DNA of 64,000 nt from Peptostreptococcaceae bacterium VA2 (GCA_000686145.1 JMMB01000007.1:496001-560000), one strand, 5' to 3'; counted from the first letter of the stretch, positions 15,782-24,952 are shown. The notes: a model not told the origin generated them from the letters alone. Translations and numbers: made by a program.

Positions 15782-16510
15782 ATGACTAGTATAAAAAAGA
15801 AAGATATTTTAAATTGTATAGATTATTGTAAACAAAACAAGTTATTTGATAAATTAAATAAAGTATATTCAAATGTACCAAGTGGAGACTGTGCAGGGTG
15901 TGGGAACTGCTGTATGGAGTCTGTTGGAATAAATTTAATTGAATTTATAAATATATTTGAATATTTAAATGATAATAAAGAATTAAGAAAAAAATCTTTA
16001 AGTAAGGTTCTAGATTATTATTTTTTAGAATTTACTAAAAAAAGTGCATGTCCATTTAAAGATGAAGACAATAGATGTTTAATATATGAAGTAAGACCAC
16101 TAAATTGTAGATTATTTGGACATTGGAAAAAAGAAGATTATAATAAAAATTTATCCAATGTAACTCAAAGAAATAGAGACTACAATAAAATAGTAAAGTC
16201 AAAATATGGATTTGATATAAATAATGAAGTTGTTAATTATAAAATTAAATATTGTGAAGACTTTATTCCCAAAAATGATTACTTAAGTAAATCTGATAGG
16301 TTAGGATTTGCAGATGAATTGATGACATTGGATTCAAATATATATTCTAAAGGAATTATAGATATAGAATTTAAAGATAGAGGAATAGTTGAATATTTTA
16401 TAGACTATTTTTTTGATGAAGATGTGTCATACAATATAAAAATAAGAGTAACTAAAGATGAAGCTATAAGAGATATAGCTATTAATAGATTGAAAAAAAT
16501 ATTATTATAA
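15782..16510 (+). CDS. YkgJ-family cysteine cluster protein
   Basis: A 242-residue cytosolic protein with the CxxCxxCC cluster of the YkgJ/Fli-B family: DCAGCGNCC near residues 38-46, then CPFKDEDNRCLIYEVRPLNCRLFG further on. The cysteines are thought to bind zinc or an Fe-S cluster. The biochemical role is not established for most members. AAGGAG precedes the ATG. It starts a tight run with the MBL hydrolase (12-base gap) and the alarmone synthetase (4-base overlap), so the three are probably one operon. Confidence 0.85.
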   Translation: MTSIKKKDILNCIDYCKQNKLFDKLNKVYSNVPSGDCAGCGNCCMESVGINLIEFINIFEYLNDNKELRKKSLSKVLDYYFLEFTKKSACPFKDEDNRCLIYEVRPLNCRLFGHWKKEDYNKNLSNVTQRNRDYNKIVKSKYGFDINNEVVNYKIKYCEDFIPKNDYLSKSDRLGFADELMTLDSNIYSKGIIDIEFKDRGIVEYFIDYFFDEDVSYNIKIRVTKDEAIRDIAINRLKKILL

Positions 16511-16522
16511 TTAGGTGATTAT

Positions 16523-17434
16523 ATGGATTTAATAAACATAAAAGGAAATACTTTTTATATAAAAGGTGGAACAAATACAGGTGTATATATATATAATGAT
16601 AATACAGCGTTAATTATAGATCCAGGACTAAGTGGGCTTAGACCAAAAAAAATAATACATATATTAGAAAATGATGATATTAATTTAAGGTTTATTATAA
16701 ATACTCACGAACATAATGATCATTATGGTGCGTGCAATCAATTTAGAGAGTATTACAAAGATTTGTATATACTATGTTCAGAATATGCAAAATTATATAT
16801 AGAACATCCAAGTTTGTTTTCTAAGTACATTATAGGTGGAAAAAGTAATGAATTTATGGATGAGAGGTTGAGAAATAAATCTTTAGAGAAGATATATATA
16901 GATGAAGTATTAAATGATGGAACTGTAAATTTAAATAATGTGGATTTTAAAGTGATAGATTTTAAAGGACATACACCGGGTAGCATAGGCATATTAACTA
17001 AAGACAAAGTATTATTTGTAGGAGACTTATTAATTGGTTTAAACATGCTTGAAAAATATGATTTCCTATTTTTATATGATTTAAAAGATTATATAGATTC
17101 TTTAGATAAGCTTAGAAATATAGACTTTGAATATATAGTCGCTGGCCATAGTAAAAATTTGATTACTAAAAAAGAAAGTGAAAAACTTATTGAAAAACAT
17201 GAGGCTGCTGTATATAAATATATGAATCAAATAAAAGAAGAATTAAATATTCCTATCGGTATAGAAGCATTATTAAAAAACATAATAGTAAAAAATAATT
17301 TAAAGAATAACTATAAAGAATATCACTTTTTCAAGTCATCACTTATTTCTGTGATTAGCTATTTAGCAAGTTTACAAGAAATAGATTATATATTATCAAA
17401 AGGCGAATTGCTTTATTATACCAAAAAAAAATGA
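16523..17434 (+). CDS. MBL-fold metallo-hydrolase
   Basis: A 303-residue cytosolic metallo-beta-lactamase-fold enzyme. The dinuclear metal motif THEHNDH (THxHxDH) sits near residue 60, followed by GHTPGS and FVGDLL ligand regions and a late AGHSK histidine. The C-terminal 80 residues are helical and resemble the small extra domain of LACTB2/glyoxalase II-type members. The substrate cannot be told from sequence; thioesters and phosphodiesters are common for the fold. It overlaps the following synthetase gene by 4 bases. Confidence 0.88.
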   Translation: MDLINIKGNTFYIKGGTNTGVYIYNDNTALIIDPGLSGLRPKKIIHILENDDINLRFIINTHEHNDHYGACNQFREYYKDLYILCSEYAKLYIEHPSLFSKYIIGGKSNEFMDERLRNKSLEKIYIDEVLNDGTVNLNNVDFKVIDFKGHTPGSIGILTKDKVLFVGDLLIGLNMLEKYDFLFLYDLKDYIDSLDKLRNIDFEYIVAGHSKNLITKKESEKLIEKHEAAVYKYMNQIKEELNIPIGIEALLKNIIVKNNLKNNYKEYHFFKSSLISVISYLASLQEIDYILSKGELLYYTKKK

Positions 17435-17484
17435 ATTATGTTAAAATAGATATGACTGTAAAAATAGAACAAAGGGTGAGTGAG

Positions 17485-18288
17485 ATGGAATACGAAAAAT
17501 GGGATGAAGTATTAGCTCCTTATGACCATGCTGTTGAAGAGTTAAAGGTGAAATTTAAAAATATAAGAAAAGAATTTATGGCAAAGGGAGAGTACTCTCC
17601 AATAGAATTTGTAACAGGAAGAACTAAAAAGATAGCATCTATAATATCAAAGTCACAGAGACTTAATATTGTAGATATTGAATCTGAAATGGAAGATATA
17701 GCTGGGATAAGGATAATGTGCCAGTTTGTTGAAGATATATACACTATAATAGAGCTTATTGAAAGCAGAACAGATATGTCGATTGTTTATTCAAAAGACT
17801 ATATACAAAATTTTAAGGATAGTGGATATAGAAGTTATCATGTTATAATTAAATACCCTATAAACTCAATCGCAGGTTCAAAGGAAATTTTATGTGAAAT
17901 ACAGATAAGAACACTTGCTATGAACTTTTGGGCAACAATAGAGCATTCTTTAAAATATAAATATGAACATTATATACCAGAAGACTTAGCTGTTAGGCTA
18001 AGAAGAGCCGCTGATGCAGCATTCTTATTAGATCAAGAAATGAGTGAAATAAGGGAAGATATAATGAAAGCTCAAGTTATGTGCCAAGTGAAATCTGTGA
18101 CAGTAAGGGATGTATTAAATAAAATACAAGAACTATATAATTTGGGAGAAACGCATAAAGCACTTGTATATCAAAGAAGATTAGATAAAATAGATAATGA
18201 AAGAGATATAGCAGAAATACTACATCTTAAAAGAGAAATTGATAATTTATTGCAGCAATATAATAATAGTAATAATAAAAATAAGTAG
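17485..18288 (+). CDS. relQ: small alarmone synthetase, RelQ-like GTP pyrophosphokinase
   Basis: Transfers pyrophosphate from ATP to GTP or GDP to make (p)ppGpp. A lone synthetase domain without HD hydrolase, TGS or ACT domains, hence RelQ/YjbM type rather than Rel. Visible motifs are YSPIEFVTGRTKKIASI, DIAGIRIMCQF, DSGYRSYHVIIKYP and EIQIRTLAMNFWATIEHSLKYKY, followed by a helical tail used for tetramer formation in the family. I prefer ATG 17485, which has AAAGGGTGAG upstream (267 residues). The in-frame ATGs at 17431 and 17452 lack ribosome sites, though 17431 would overlap the previous stop. The operon ends at 18292-18324. Confidence 0.88.
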   Translation: MEYEKWDEVLAPYDHAVEELKVKFKNIRKEFMAKGEYSPIEFVTGRTKKIASIISKSQRLNIVDIESEMEDIAGIRIMCQFVEDIYTIIELIESRTDMSIVYSKDYIQNFKDSGYRSYHVIIKYPINSIAGSKEILCEIQIRTLAMNFWATIEHSLKYKYEHYIPEDLAVRLRRAADAAFLLDQEMSEIREDIMKAQVMCQVKSVTVRDVLNKIQELYNLGETHKALVYQRRLDKIDNERDIAEILHLKREIDNLLQQYNNSNNKNK

Positions 18289-18291
18289 ATA

Positions 18292-18324
18292 GTTATCCAT
18301 ACTAGTGGGTAACTTTCTTTTTTA
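18292..18324 (+). terminator. weak terminator after relQ
   Basis: GTTATCCAT/GTGGGTAAC, a nine-base stem using G-U pairs, followed by a T-rich run. Confidence 0.6.
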
Positions 18325-18375
18325 AATTATAGAAAATAATATGTAAATAAAGACATAAGAGAAAGGAATATAGAT

Positions 18376-19068
18376 ATGAGTTTATATGCAATAGGAGACT
18401 TACATTTTTCAACAGCGGTTAATAAACCTATGAATGTATTTGGAGATAATTGGGAAGACCATGAATCTAAAATAATAGAGAGTTGGGAAATCAATGTACA
18501 AGACGATGATTTAGTATTAGTTCTAGGAGATACTTCTTGGGGTATAAACTTAAATGAAGCAAAGGAAGATTTAGACATAATAAATAAACTTCCAGGGAGA
18601 AAAATATTTATAAAAGGAAATCATGATTATTGGTGGACAACAGTAACGGGATTAAATAAATTATATGATAATATGAAGTTTTTACAAACTAACTTTTATG
18701 AATATAAAGATTATGCTATTTGTGGTGGAAGAGGTTGGATGTGTCCAAATGATGTTAAGTTTGATGAAAATGATGCAAAGATATATAAAAGAGAAGAAAA
18801 TAGATTAAGATTGTCATTAGAATCAGCTCGTAAAAAAGGATACACTAAGTTAATAGTAATAACTCATTATCCACCAACTAATGATAAACTGGAAGAATCG
18901 CTATTTACTAAACTATTTGAAGAATATAATGTAGAAAAAGTAATATATGGTCATTTACATGGAAAAGAATCTTTTAAAATGGGATTGAAAGGATTTAGAA
19001 ATGGAGTAGAGTATATATTAGCTTCATGTGATTATATAGATTTTAAATTAAATAAAATATTGGATTAA
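18376..19068 (+). CDS. metallophosphoesterase
   Basis: A calcineurin-like phosphoesterase of 230 residues, cytosolic. All five metal and active-site blocks are in order: GDLHF, GDTSWG, GNHDYWW, THYPP and YGHLHG. Such single-domain enzymes act on phosphomonoesters or phosphodiesters; the substrate is not predictable. The WGINLNEAKEDL and GRGWMCPN segments are typical of a clostridial subfamily. GAAAGGA precedes the ATG. Transcribed alone or with the membrane protein at 19164. Confidence 0.88.
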   Translation: MSLYAIGDLHFSTAVNKPMNVFGDNWEDHESKIIESWEINVQDDDLVLVLGDTSWGINLNEAKEDLDIINKLPGRKIFIKGNHDYWWTTVTGLNKLYDNMKFLQTNFYEYKDYAICGGRGWMCPNDVKFDENDAKIYKREENRLRLSLESARKKGYTKLIVITHYPPTNDKLEESLFTKLFEEYNVEKVIYGHLHGKESFKMGLKGFRNGVEYILASCDYIDFKLNKILD

Positions 19069-19163
19069 TAAATTATAAAGTTGTAAATACTATAAACTAA
19101 ATGGTTAAAAAAGGTACATTGGGGCATTTTGTTTTAATATACAAAAGAAGGAGATGTTTATTA

Positions 19164-19994
19164 ATGAGATGGGTATTAGTATTCTTATTTCTATACCTTA
19201 TTCCCTTGATAGCTTTATTTAGGAATTATAGTAACTTTAAAAGATCTTGTATATATAGTAGTATTTATGTTGTATTAGTAAGTACAATAGTTATAACTAA
19301 TATTTATATGAGTGGATTAAATAAAATAAAAGAAGCAATGTATTATCATAATTATGTATCTGAAGAAAGTGATGATAATAGCTATGCATCTAATTTTAGT
19401 GGAAATCCTAATCCAAAAAATAAAGAAGATATATATCAAGACAAGGCTGAAAATAAGATAGTAGATGATCAAGAACAATTTAGTCAAGATGAAAAATCAG
19501 AAATAAAAGAAGTTAATGAAAATAGTATAGATAATGTAGAAGAAACAGAGATTAATCAAAAAAATGATAAAGAAATAATATTTGAATTCAAAAAACAAAT
19601 CTATGATATAGAAACCGTAGCACTGATGCCAATGAGAGATTGTATGCCTTATACTAAAAATATATCAGAGAATATAAAAAAATTATCTAACATAAAAGAA
19701 GATTTAGAATATGCACATGAAAAATGTGAAGAAGTTATATCTATGTACAAAAAAATGGAAATACCAACTCTTTTTAAGGATGAATATATTAAAGAATTAG
19801 ATAATGCAAGAAATGATGTTAAAAAAGCATATGAGTTAAGATCTATGGCAATGGAGTCAGCAATTAAATTGGTAGATACTAAAAATCCTAAATATGTAGG
19901 TAAAATAACTCAATATCTAAATTTATCAGATAAGCAGATATCATCATTTAAAGAAAGAATAAGTGACTTAAATGTTAAAATAGATAACAATTAA
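19164..19994 (+). CDS. hypothetical membrane protein with acidic linker and helical C-terminal domain
   Basis: Not recognised. From the ATG at 19164 (preceded by AAGGAGA) it has 276 residues. Two hydrophobic helices come first (about 2-19 and 30-52), then a very acidic and Asn-rich low-complexity linker (about 60-130), then a mainly helical domain with coiled-coil character (IKKLSNIKEDLEYAHEKCEE and later). An extension from 19101 lacks a ribosome site. The helical part may be extracytoplasmic or cytoplasmic; topology is uncertain. A terminator follows at 20016-20042. Confidence 0.7.
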   Translation: MRWVLVFLFLYLIPLIALFRNYSNFKRSCIYSSIYVVLVSTIVITNIYMSGLNKIKEAMYYHNYVSEESDDNSYASNFSGNPNPKNKEDIYQDKAENKIVDDQEQFSQDEKSEIKEVNENSIDNVEETEINQKNDKEIIFEFKKQIYDIETVALMPMRDCMPYTKNISENIKKLSNIKEDLEYAHEKCEEVISMYKKMEIPTLFKDEYIKELDNARNDVKKAYELRSMAMESAIKLVDTKNPKYVGKITQYLNLSDKQISSFKERISDLNVKIDNN

Positions 19995-20015
19995 AGTATA
20001 TATAATTAATTTATT

Positions 20016-20042
20016 AAAGCTTATCTTTTAGGTAGGCTTTTT
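20016..20042 (+). terminator. intrinsic terminator
   Basis: AAAGCTTATCT/AGGTAGGCTTT stem with wobble pairs and a T run. Confidence 0.75.
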
Positions 20043-20074
20043 GGTATTATATACATATACTTAAAGTGCGAGCT

Positions 20075-20103
20075 TTGATTTATAATTTAACCTGTGATAG
20101 AAT
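20075..20103 (+). promoter_or_regulatory. promoter for the HAD nucleotidase gene
   Basis: TTGATT, 17 bases, TAGAAT. An ACCTGT (just upstream of the -10) and ACAGGT (about 30 bases later) form a wide inverted pair around the start site. Confidence 0.55.
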
Positions 20104-20143
20104 ATCTTATTATGAAGTTTAACAGGTAATTAGGGAGGATAAT

Positions 20144-20704
20144 ATGGATAAATTAAATATATGTATTGATATAGATGGGACTATTACTAGTCCATATCAT
20201 TTTATTCCGTACTTAAATGAAATTTTTAGTAAAAATATAACACAAGATGAGTGTAATACTTATAATTGGAATGAGTTATATGGAGTAGATATGGACACAA
20301 TACTAAATGAATTCCATACAAACTATATGTATTCTTACTCAGAAGCAGAAGTTGTAGAAGGTGCAAAAGATATTATAGATGAACTATATTCTAAGCATAA
20401 TTTATATTTTGTTACAGCTAGAAATCCAAAGCTGACAGATATAACTACAAATTGGCTAACTGAAAAAGGACTTTCGCATATAGATGTACATTTATTAGGT
20501 AGTGACTATAAGATAGAGAAAGCCAAAGAATTACAGTGTAATGTATTTATAGAGGATAATCCTAGTAATGCTATGCAGTTAGCTGCTGAGGGCATGAAAG
20601 TTTTATTGATAGATACTAACTACAATAAAGAAATTGAACATGAGAATATAACTAGAGTTAAGAACTGGAATGATATAAAAGAAGCTATAGAATCGTGTAG
20701 CTAA
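20144..20704 (+). CDS. HAD-family 5'-nucleotidase-like protein (NT5C/YqfW type)
   Basis: A 186-residue HAD phosphatase. The nucleophile motif DIDGT is at residues 9-13, with Asp9 as nucleophile and Asp11 as acid/base. Motif II is FVTARNP, motif III Lys lies in YKIEKAKEL, and motif IV acids are in FIEDNPSNA. The short cap and the pattern match the 5'(3')-deoxyribonucleotidase/UPF0655 group, suggesting dephosphorylation of a nucleotide; the specificity is inferred. It has its own promoter, and the next gene follows 28 bases later. Confidence 0.82.
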   Translation: MDKLNICIDIDGTITSPYHFIPYLNEIFSKNITQDECNTYNWNELYGVDMDTILNEFHTNYMYSYSEAEVVEGAKDIIDELYSKHNLYFVTARNPKLTDITTNWLTEKGLSHIDVHLLGSDYKIEKAKELQCNVFIEDNPSNAMQLAAEGMKVLLIDTNYNKEIEHENITRVKNWNDIKEAIESCS

Positions 20705-20732
20705 AGTATCATCGAGTGGGGAAGGTGATCTT

Positions 20733-21218
20733 ATGATAGAGTTAAAAATCAAAAATCAAAAAAATAGCATTATTATAAATAGTAAGCAAGTAAAAGATAT
20801 TATAGGATTACGTGAAGACATTGAGGACATAAAGGATATATCAAATACTATGAAAGAAGAAAATATAATGGCATTTGACTGTCAATTAGCTGAAGATGTA
20901 TTTGATATGGAAGATATAGAAGAACTAATAGAAGAAATGGGAGAAGATATAGACGAATCATATTTTCAAGTGTTCTTTGAAGATGTAAGAGCGTATCTAA
21001 AGGATACTACAGATGAAATAGAAGAGGAACTACAGGATAAATATTTATCTGATAATATAAGATGTTTCTTTGATGTATACAATATAGATGAATCATTTAC
21101 TGATTTTAAATTTGTATTTTTAATAAGTTTTAAAGAAATAAAAATAGCATCTCTTACTAATTTATGTAAATTAGTGGGTCGAAGACAATTAACAGGTGGA
21201 TCTAAATTTTATAGTTAA
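20733..21218 (+). CDS. hypothetical acidic protein
   Basis: A 161-residue protein I cannot assign. It is very acidic in the middle (runs such as EDIEELIEEMGEDIDESY), with a mixed alpha/beta C-terminal half (IRCFFDVYNIDESFTDFKFVFLISFKEI). No membrane segment, signal peptide or catalytic motif. GGGGAAGG lies about nine bases before the ATG. It is probably in one transcript with the nucleotidase gene upstream. A terminator shared with fba follows. Confidence 0.65.
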   Translation: MIELKIKNQKNSIIINSKQVKDIIGLREDIEDIKDISNTMKEENIMAFDCQLAEDVFDMEDIEELIEEMGEDIDESYFQVFFEDVRAYLKDTTDEIEEELQDKYLSDNIRCFFDVYNIDESFTDFKFVFLISFKEIKIASLTNLCKLVGRRQLTGGSKFYS

Positions 21219-21219
21219 A

Positions 21220-21273
21220 ACAAAAGACCTTATTATTTAGTAGGAACTAAACAATAAGGTCTCATTTGTTTTG
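21220..21273. terminator. bidirectional terminator between convergent gene and fba
   Basis: AGACCTTATTATTTAGT pairs with ACTAAACAATAAGGTCT, with flanking ACAAA/TTTGT. A/T flanks serve both directions. Confidence 0.85.
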
Positions 21274-21320
21274 TAAAAATTTAAATTTTATATAGAACTA
21301 TAATTCTCAATAAAAACTAA

Positions 21321-22184
21321 TTAAGCTTTATTTACAGAACCAAATAACTCCATTTTTTCTTTAACAGTAGCTTTTATAGCTTCAAAACCTGGAGCTAAAA
21401 CTTTACGAGGGTCAAATCCCTTAGCTTGTAAGTCTTTACCAGCTTCAATGTATTCACGAGTCGCAGCAGCGAAAGCTAATTGACATTCAGTGTTAACATT
21501 TATTTTAGAAACACCTAAAGATATAGCTTTTTGTATCATGTCAGCAGGAATACCAGTTCCACCGTGTAATACTAATGGCATAGTTCCTGTAAGATTATTT
21601 ATAGCTTCTAGAGTATCAAAACTTAATCCTGTCCAGTTTTCTGGATATTGACCATGTATGTTACCTATACCAGCAGCTAACATATCAACACCTAAATCTG
21701 CTATTAATTTACATTCAGCTGGGTCTGCAACTTCTCCAGCTCCAACAACACCATCTTCTTCCCCACCTATAGAACCAACTTCCGCTTCTACAGATATTCC
21801 TTTAGCATGAGCTATTTCAACTATTTCTTTAGTCTTAGCTATATTTTCCTCTATAGCATAGTGAGAACCATCAAACATAACAGAAGAGAATCCTGCTTCT
21901 ATTACTTTTAAAGCTCCATCATAACTACCATGGTCTAAGTGTAGTGCAACTGGAACTGTTATTTTTAATTCTTCTAACATTCCGTTAACCATACCAACTA
22001 TAGTTTTGTAACCACCCATGTATTTTCCAGCACCTTCAGATACTCCTAAGATAACTGGAGAATTGTTTTCCTGAGCAGTTAATAAAACTGCTTTTGTCCA
22101 CTCTAAGTTGTTGATGTTGAATTGACCTACTGCATATTTTCCTTCTCTAGCCTTATTTAACATTTCTGTAGCTGAAACTAACAT
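21321..22184 (-). CDS. fba: class II fructose-bisphosphate aldolase
   Basis: Zinc-dependent cleavage of fructose 1,6-bisphosphate to DHAP and glyceraldehyde 3-phosphate in glycolysis. It has 287 residues, the normal length for the short class II form. Seen are the zinc His in VALHLDHGSYDG, SVMFDGSHY, the SVEAEVGSIGGEEDG loop, GNIHGQYP, LHGGTGIP and KINVNTE, all diagnostic. AGGTTTCACT with a GGAGG core lies before the ATG on the minus strand. Monocistronic, divergent from the DUF1904 operon. Confidence 0.96.
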   Translation of the reverse strand: MLVSATEMLNKAREGKYAVGQFNINNLEWTKAVLLTAQENNSPVILGVSEGAGKYMGGYKTIVGMVNGMLEELKITVPVALHLDHGSYDGALKVIEAGFSSVMFDGSHYAIEENIAKTKEIVEIAHAKGISVEAEVGSIGGEEDGVVGAGEVADPAECKLIADLGVDMLAAGIGNIHGQYPENWTGLSFDTLEAINNLTGTMPLVLHGGTGIPADMIQKAISLGVSKINVNTECQLAFAAATREYIEAGKDLQAKGFDPRKVLAPGFEAIKATVKEKMELFGSVNKA

Positions 22185-22286
22185 AGTGAAACCTCCATAT
22201 AAGTTAATTTGTTAAAAAATTATTAAATTTAAAATTTACCCATCATCTAATATTATAACGTTTATACAAAAAAAGTACATAGTAAA

Positions 22287-22315
22287 TTGTAATAACATCA
22301 AATTAAAAGTATAAT
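22287..22315 (+). promoter_or_regulatory. promoter for the DUF1904-rsuA-rlmD operon
   Basis: TTGTAA (22287-22292), 17 bases, TATAAT (22310-22315), 59 bases before the first ATG. Confidence 0.65.
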
Positions 22316-22373
22316 AATATTTATAACAAGTATAAATAAGTAATGAACAGATAAAAAAGAAAGGAAATAGATT

Positions 22374-22703
22374 ATGCCACAAATAAAAATAAGAGGTATA
22401 CATGAAAATGATATATGCAAAATAAGTGAAAAAATGATAGATGAATTAGTGGAAGCTGTAAAGTGCCCAAGAGATTATTTTGAAATAGAATGTATAAAAT
22501 CAATTGCTATAAGAAATGGTAAACTAGATTCAGTTTATCCATTTGTAGAAGTAGCGTGGTTTGATAGAGGACAAGAAGTTCAAGATATAGTAGCAAATAT
22601 AATAACTAATAGTATAAGAAATAATTTAGATGTAGAAGATATGGATTTAGCATTTACAGTATTTGAAAAAGAAAAATACTATGAGAACGGAGATCATTTT
22701 TAA
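22374..22703 (+). CDS. DUF1904 family protein (tautomerase-like fold)
   Basis: A 109-residue protein of the DUF1904 family, which has a tautomerase/MIF-like ferredoxin fold. A Pro directly follows the initiator Met (MPQIKIRGI), the position used as catalytic base in tautomerases. Conserved WFDRGQEVQD segment. No substrate is known. Its stop TAA overlaps the ATG of rsuA (TAATG), implying translational coupling to an RNA-modification gene. Confidence 0.82.
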   Translation: MPQIKIRGIHENDICKISEKMIDELVEAVKCPRDYFEIECIKSIAIRNGKLDSVYPFVEVAWFDRGQEVQDIVANIITNSIRNNLDVEDMDLAFTVFEKEKYYENGDHF

Positions 22704-23425
22704 TGGCTAAGAAATTAAGAGTAGACAAAGTACTTTCAACTATAGGGTGTGGAAGTAGAGCAGATTTGAAAAGATATTGTAAGTACGGGATGATAAGTGT
22801 AAATGGAGAAGTTGTAAATAACCCTGGGTTTCAAGTAGATCCAGAAGTTGACGAAATATTATTTGATGGTGAAAAGATAACTTATAGAGAATTTATTTAT
22901 ATAATGTTAAATAAGCCAGACGGTTATATATCAGCTACATTTGATAAACATGATCCAATAGTATTAGATTTAATAGATCCGTCATATCTTATTTTTGAAC
23001 CATTTCCAGTAGGAAGATTAGATAAAGATACAGAAGGATTATTAATATTAACTAATGATGGACAACTTTCTCATAGAGTGTTGTCTCCTAAAAAACATGT
23101 TCCTAAAACTTATTATGCTAAAGTAGAAGGAATAGTAACACAAGATGATATAATAGCTTTTGAAAAAGGTGTAACACTTGATGATGGATATGAAACTATG
23201 CCAGCTCAACTTAAAATACTAAAAAGTGATGAAATATCGGAAATTGAACTTACTATACATGAAGGAAAATATCACCAAGTAAAAAGAATGTTTGAGAGCG
23301 TGAATAAAAGAGTAGTGTATTTAAAAAGGCTTTCTATGGGTAAATTAAACTTAGATGAAAGCTTAGAATTAGGTGAATACAGAGAATTAACAATAGAAGA
23401 AATAAAATTAATGGAAGAAAGATAG
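22703..23425 (+). CDS. rsuA: 16S rRNA pseudouridine synthase RsuA-like
   Basis: Isomerises a uridine in rRNA (U516 of 16S in E. coli RsuA). It has 240 residues: an N-terminal S4 RNA-binding domain (about 1-60, LRVDKVLSTIGCGSRAD) and the RsuA/RluB/E/F catalytic domain with the PVGRLDKDTEGLLILTNDG motif, whose Asp is the catalytic nucleophile, and EGKYHQVKRMF. The family's 16S versus 23S target cannot be settled from sequence alone, since RluB-type enzymes share these motifs. It overlaps DUF1904 by one base; rlmD follows 20 bases later. Confidence 0.9.
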   Translation: MAKKLRVDKVLSTIGCGSRADLKRYCKYGMISVNGEVVNNPGFQVDPEVDEILFDGEKITYREFIYIMLNKPDGYISATFDKHDPIVLDLIDPSYLIFEPFPVGRLDKDTEGLLILTNDGQLSHRVLSPKKHVPKTYYAKVEGIVTQDDIIAFEKGVTLDDGYETMPAQLKILKSDEISEIELTIHEGKYHQVKRMFESVNKRVVYLKRLSMGKLNLDESLELGEYRELTIEEIKLMEER

Positions 23426-23445
23426 AAAAGCGGAGGTAATTTTAA

Positions 23446-24804
23446 GTGAAGAAAAAAGACATTATAGAATTTGAAGTAGATAAAATGGAATTCGGTGGAA
23501 CTTCTGTAACTTTAATAGGAAACAGAGAAGTACACATGAAGGGCGGAATAAGCGGTCAAAAAGTAAAAGCTGCTGTTAAGAGAACTAGAAGTGGTAAAGC
23601 GGACGTTAAGATAATAGAATTACTAGAAAGCTCACCAATAGAAACAGAAGAAACATGTAAACATTTTAACGAATGTGGTGGATGCACTATACTATCTGTT
23701 CCTTACAAAAAGCAATTAGAAATAAAAGAAAAACAAGTTATGGATTTATTTTTAAAGCAAGATTTATTTGGATTCCAATTTTTAGGAATACAAGGAAGTC
23801 CTCAAGAAAAATTATATAGAAATAAAATGGAGTACACTTTTGGTGATGAAATGAAAGATGGACCATTAACTTTAGGTCTTCATAAAAAAGGAAAACACAT
23901 AGATATATTAACAGTTTATGGATGTGTTTTAGTAGATCAAGATTTCACAAAAGTATTAACTTCAACAGTTGAATTTTTTAATGAAAAACAACTTCCTTAT
24001 TATAAAGGTATGAACCATAAAGGATACTTAAGAAACCTTGTAGTTAGAAAAGGTGTAAATACTAAAGAACTTATGGTAAATATAGTAACTTCTTCTCAAG
24101 TTGACTTTGACATGAATGAATATAAAGAAATGCTACTAAATCTTGAAACAGAAGCTAAAATGGTAAGTATATTACACACTGTAAATGATGGTTTAGCAGA
24201 TGCTGTTCAATGTGATGAATTAAGAATATTGCATGGAAGAGATTATATACAAGAAGAGATATTAGGTCTTAAATTTAAAATATCTCCATTTTCATTCTTC
24301 CAAACTAATACTAAAGGAGCAGAAGAACTTTACACTATGACTAGAGAATTTATAGGCGATCATGCTGATAAAGTTGTTTTTGACTTATATAGTGGAACTG
24401 GTACTATAGGGCAAGTTATGGCAGGATCTGCATCGAGAGTTTATGGAATTGAAATAATAGAAGAAGCTGTAGTTGCAGCTAATGAAAATGCTAAATTAAA
24501 TGGACTAACTAACTGTGAATTTGTAGCAGGAGATGTTACAAAAACAGTTAAAAATTTAAAGCATAAACCTGATTTAATAATAGTAGATCCACCAAGACCA
24601 GGTGTACACAAAGATGCTATAAGAGATATATGTGGATTTGGTTCTAAGGAAATAGTTTATATATCTTGTAATCCTAAAACTTTAGTACTTGATTTAGTTG
24701 AATTTAGAAACTATGGTTATGAGGTAGAAAAAGTGAAGTGTATGGATATGTTCCCAAATACACCTCATGTAGAAACAGTAGTGAAATTAAAAAAAGTTAG
24801 ATAA
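23446..24804 (+). CDS. rlmD: 23S rRNA (uracil-5-)-methyltransferase RlmD/RumA family
   Basis: SAM-dependent C5 methylation of a 23S rRNA uridine (U1939 in E. coli). It has 452 residues: an N-terminal TRAM domain (about 1-60), a four-cysteine Fe-S motif beginning CKHFNECGGC and completed by a later Cys (YGCVL), then the methyltransferase domain with FDLYSGTGTIGQVM, DPPRPGVH and the catalytic Cys in VYISCNPKTL. The start is GTG, with CGGAGG nine bases upstream. The 3' end of this gene is a known integration hotspot in streptococci; here the C terminus is intact (HVETVVKLKK). Confidence 0.93.
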   Translation: MKKKDIIEFEVDKMEFGGTSVTLIGNREVHMKGGISGQKVKAAVKRTRSGKADVKIIELLESSPIETEETCKHFNECGGCTILSVPYKKQLEIKEKQVMDLFLKQDLFGFQFLGIQGSPQEKLYRNKMEYTFGDEMKDGPLTLGLHKKGKHIDILTVYGCVLVDQDFTKVLTSTVEFFNEKQLPYYKGMNHKGYLRNLVVRKGVNTKELMVNIVTSSQVDFDMNEYKEMLLNLETEAKMVSILHTVNDGLADAVQCDELRILHGRDYIQEEILGLKFKISPFSFFQTNTKGAEELYTMTREFIGDHADKVVFDLYSGTGTIGQVMAGSASRVYGIEIIEEAVVAANENAKLNGLTNCEFVAGDVTKTVKNLKHKPDLIIVDPPRPGVHKDAIRDICGFGSKEIVYISCNPKTLVLDLVEFRNYGYEVEKVKCMDMFPNTPHVETVVKLKKVR

Positions 24805-24810
24805 TATAGA

Positions 24811-24940
24811 AATCAATCAAAAGCAAAAAAGTTTAATATTTAGAGCGATAGTATTTTTATTCCCAGTTGAATATAGAGTTATAGCATCAGCATTAGCAAA
24901 TAAATCAAAATCAAAAGTTACTTTAAAAAAAGAAAACTAA
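24811..24940 (+). other. open stretch without a start codon (possible gene remnant)
   Basis: Between rlmD and the next terminator lies an open frame ending TAA at 24940. It reads ...FRAIVFLFPVEYRVIASALA then a Lys/Ser-rich tail. It has no ATG, GTG or TTG with a ribosome site, and no stop for about 40 codons. It could be the decayed 3' end of a lost gene; it is not recognisable. Confidence 0.3.
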
Positions 24941-24952
24941 AATAAATTTTGT

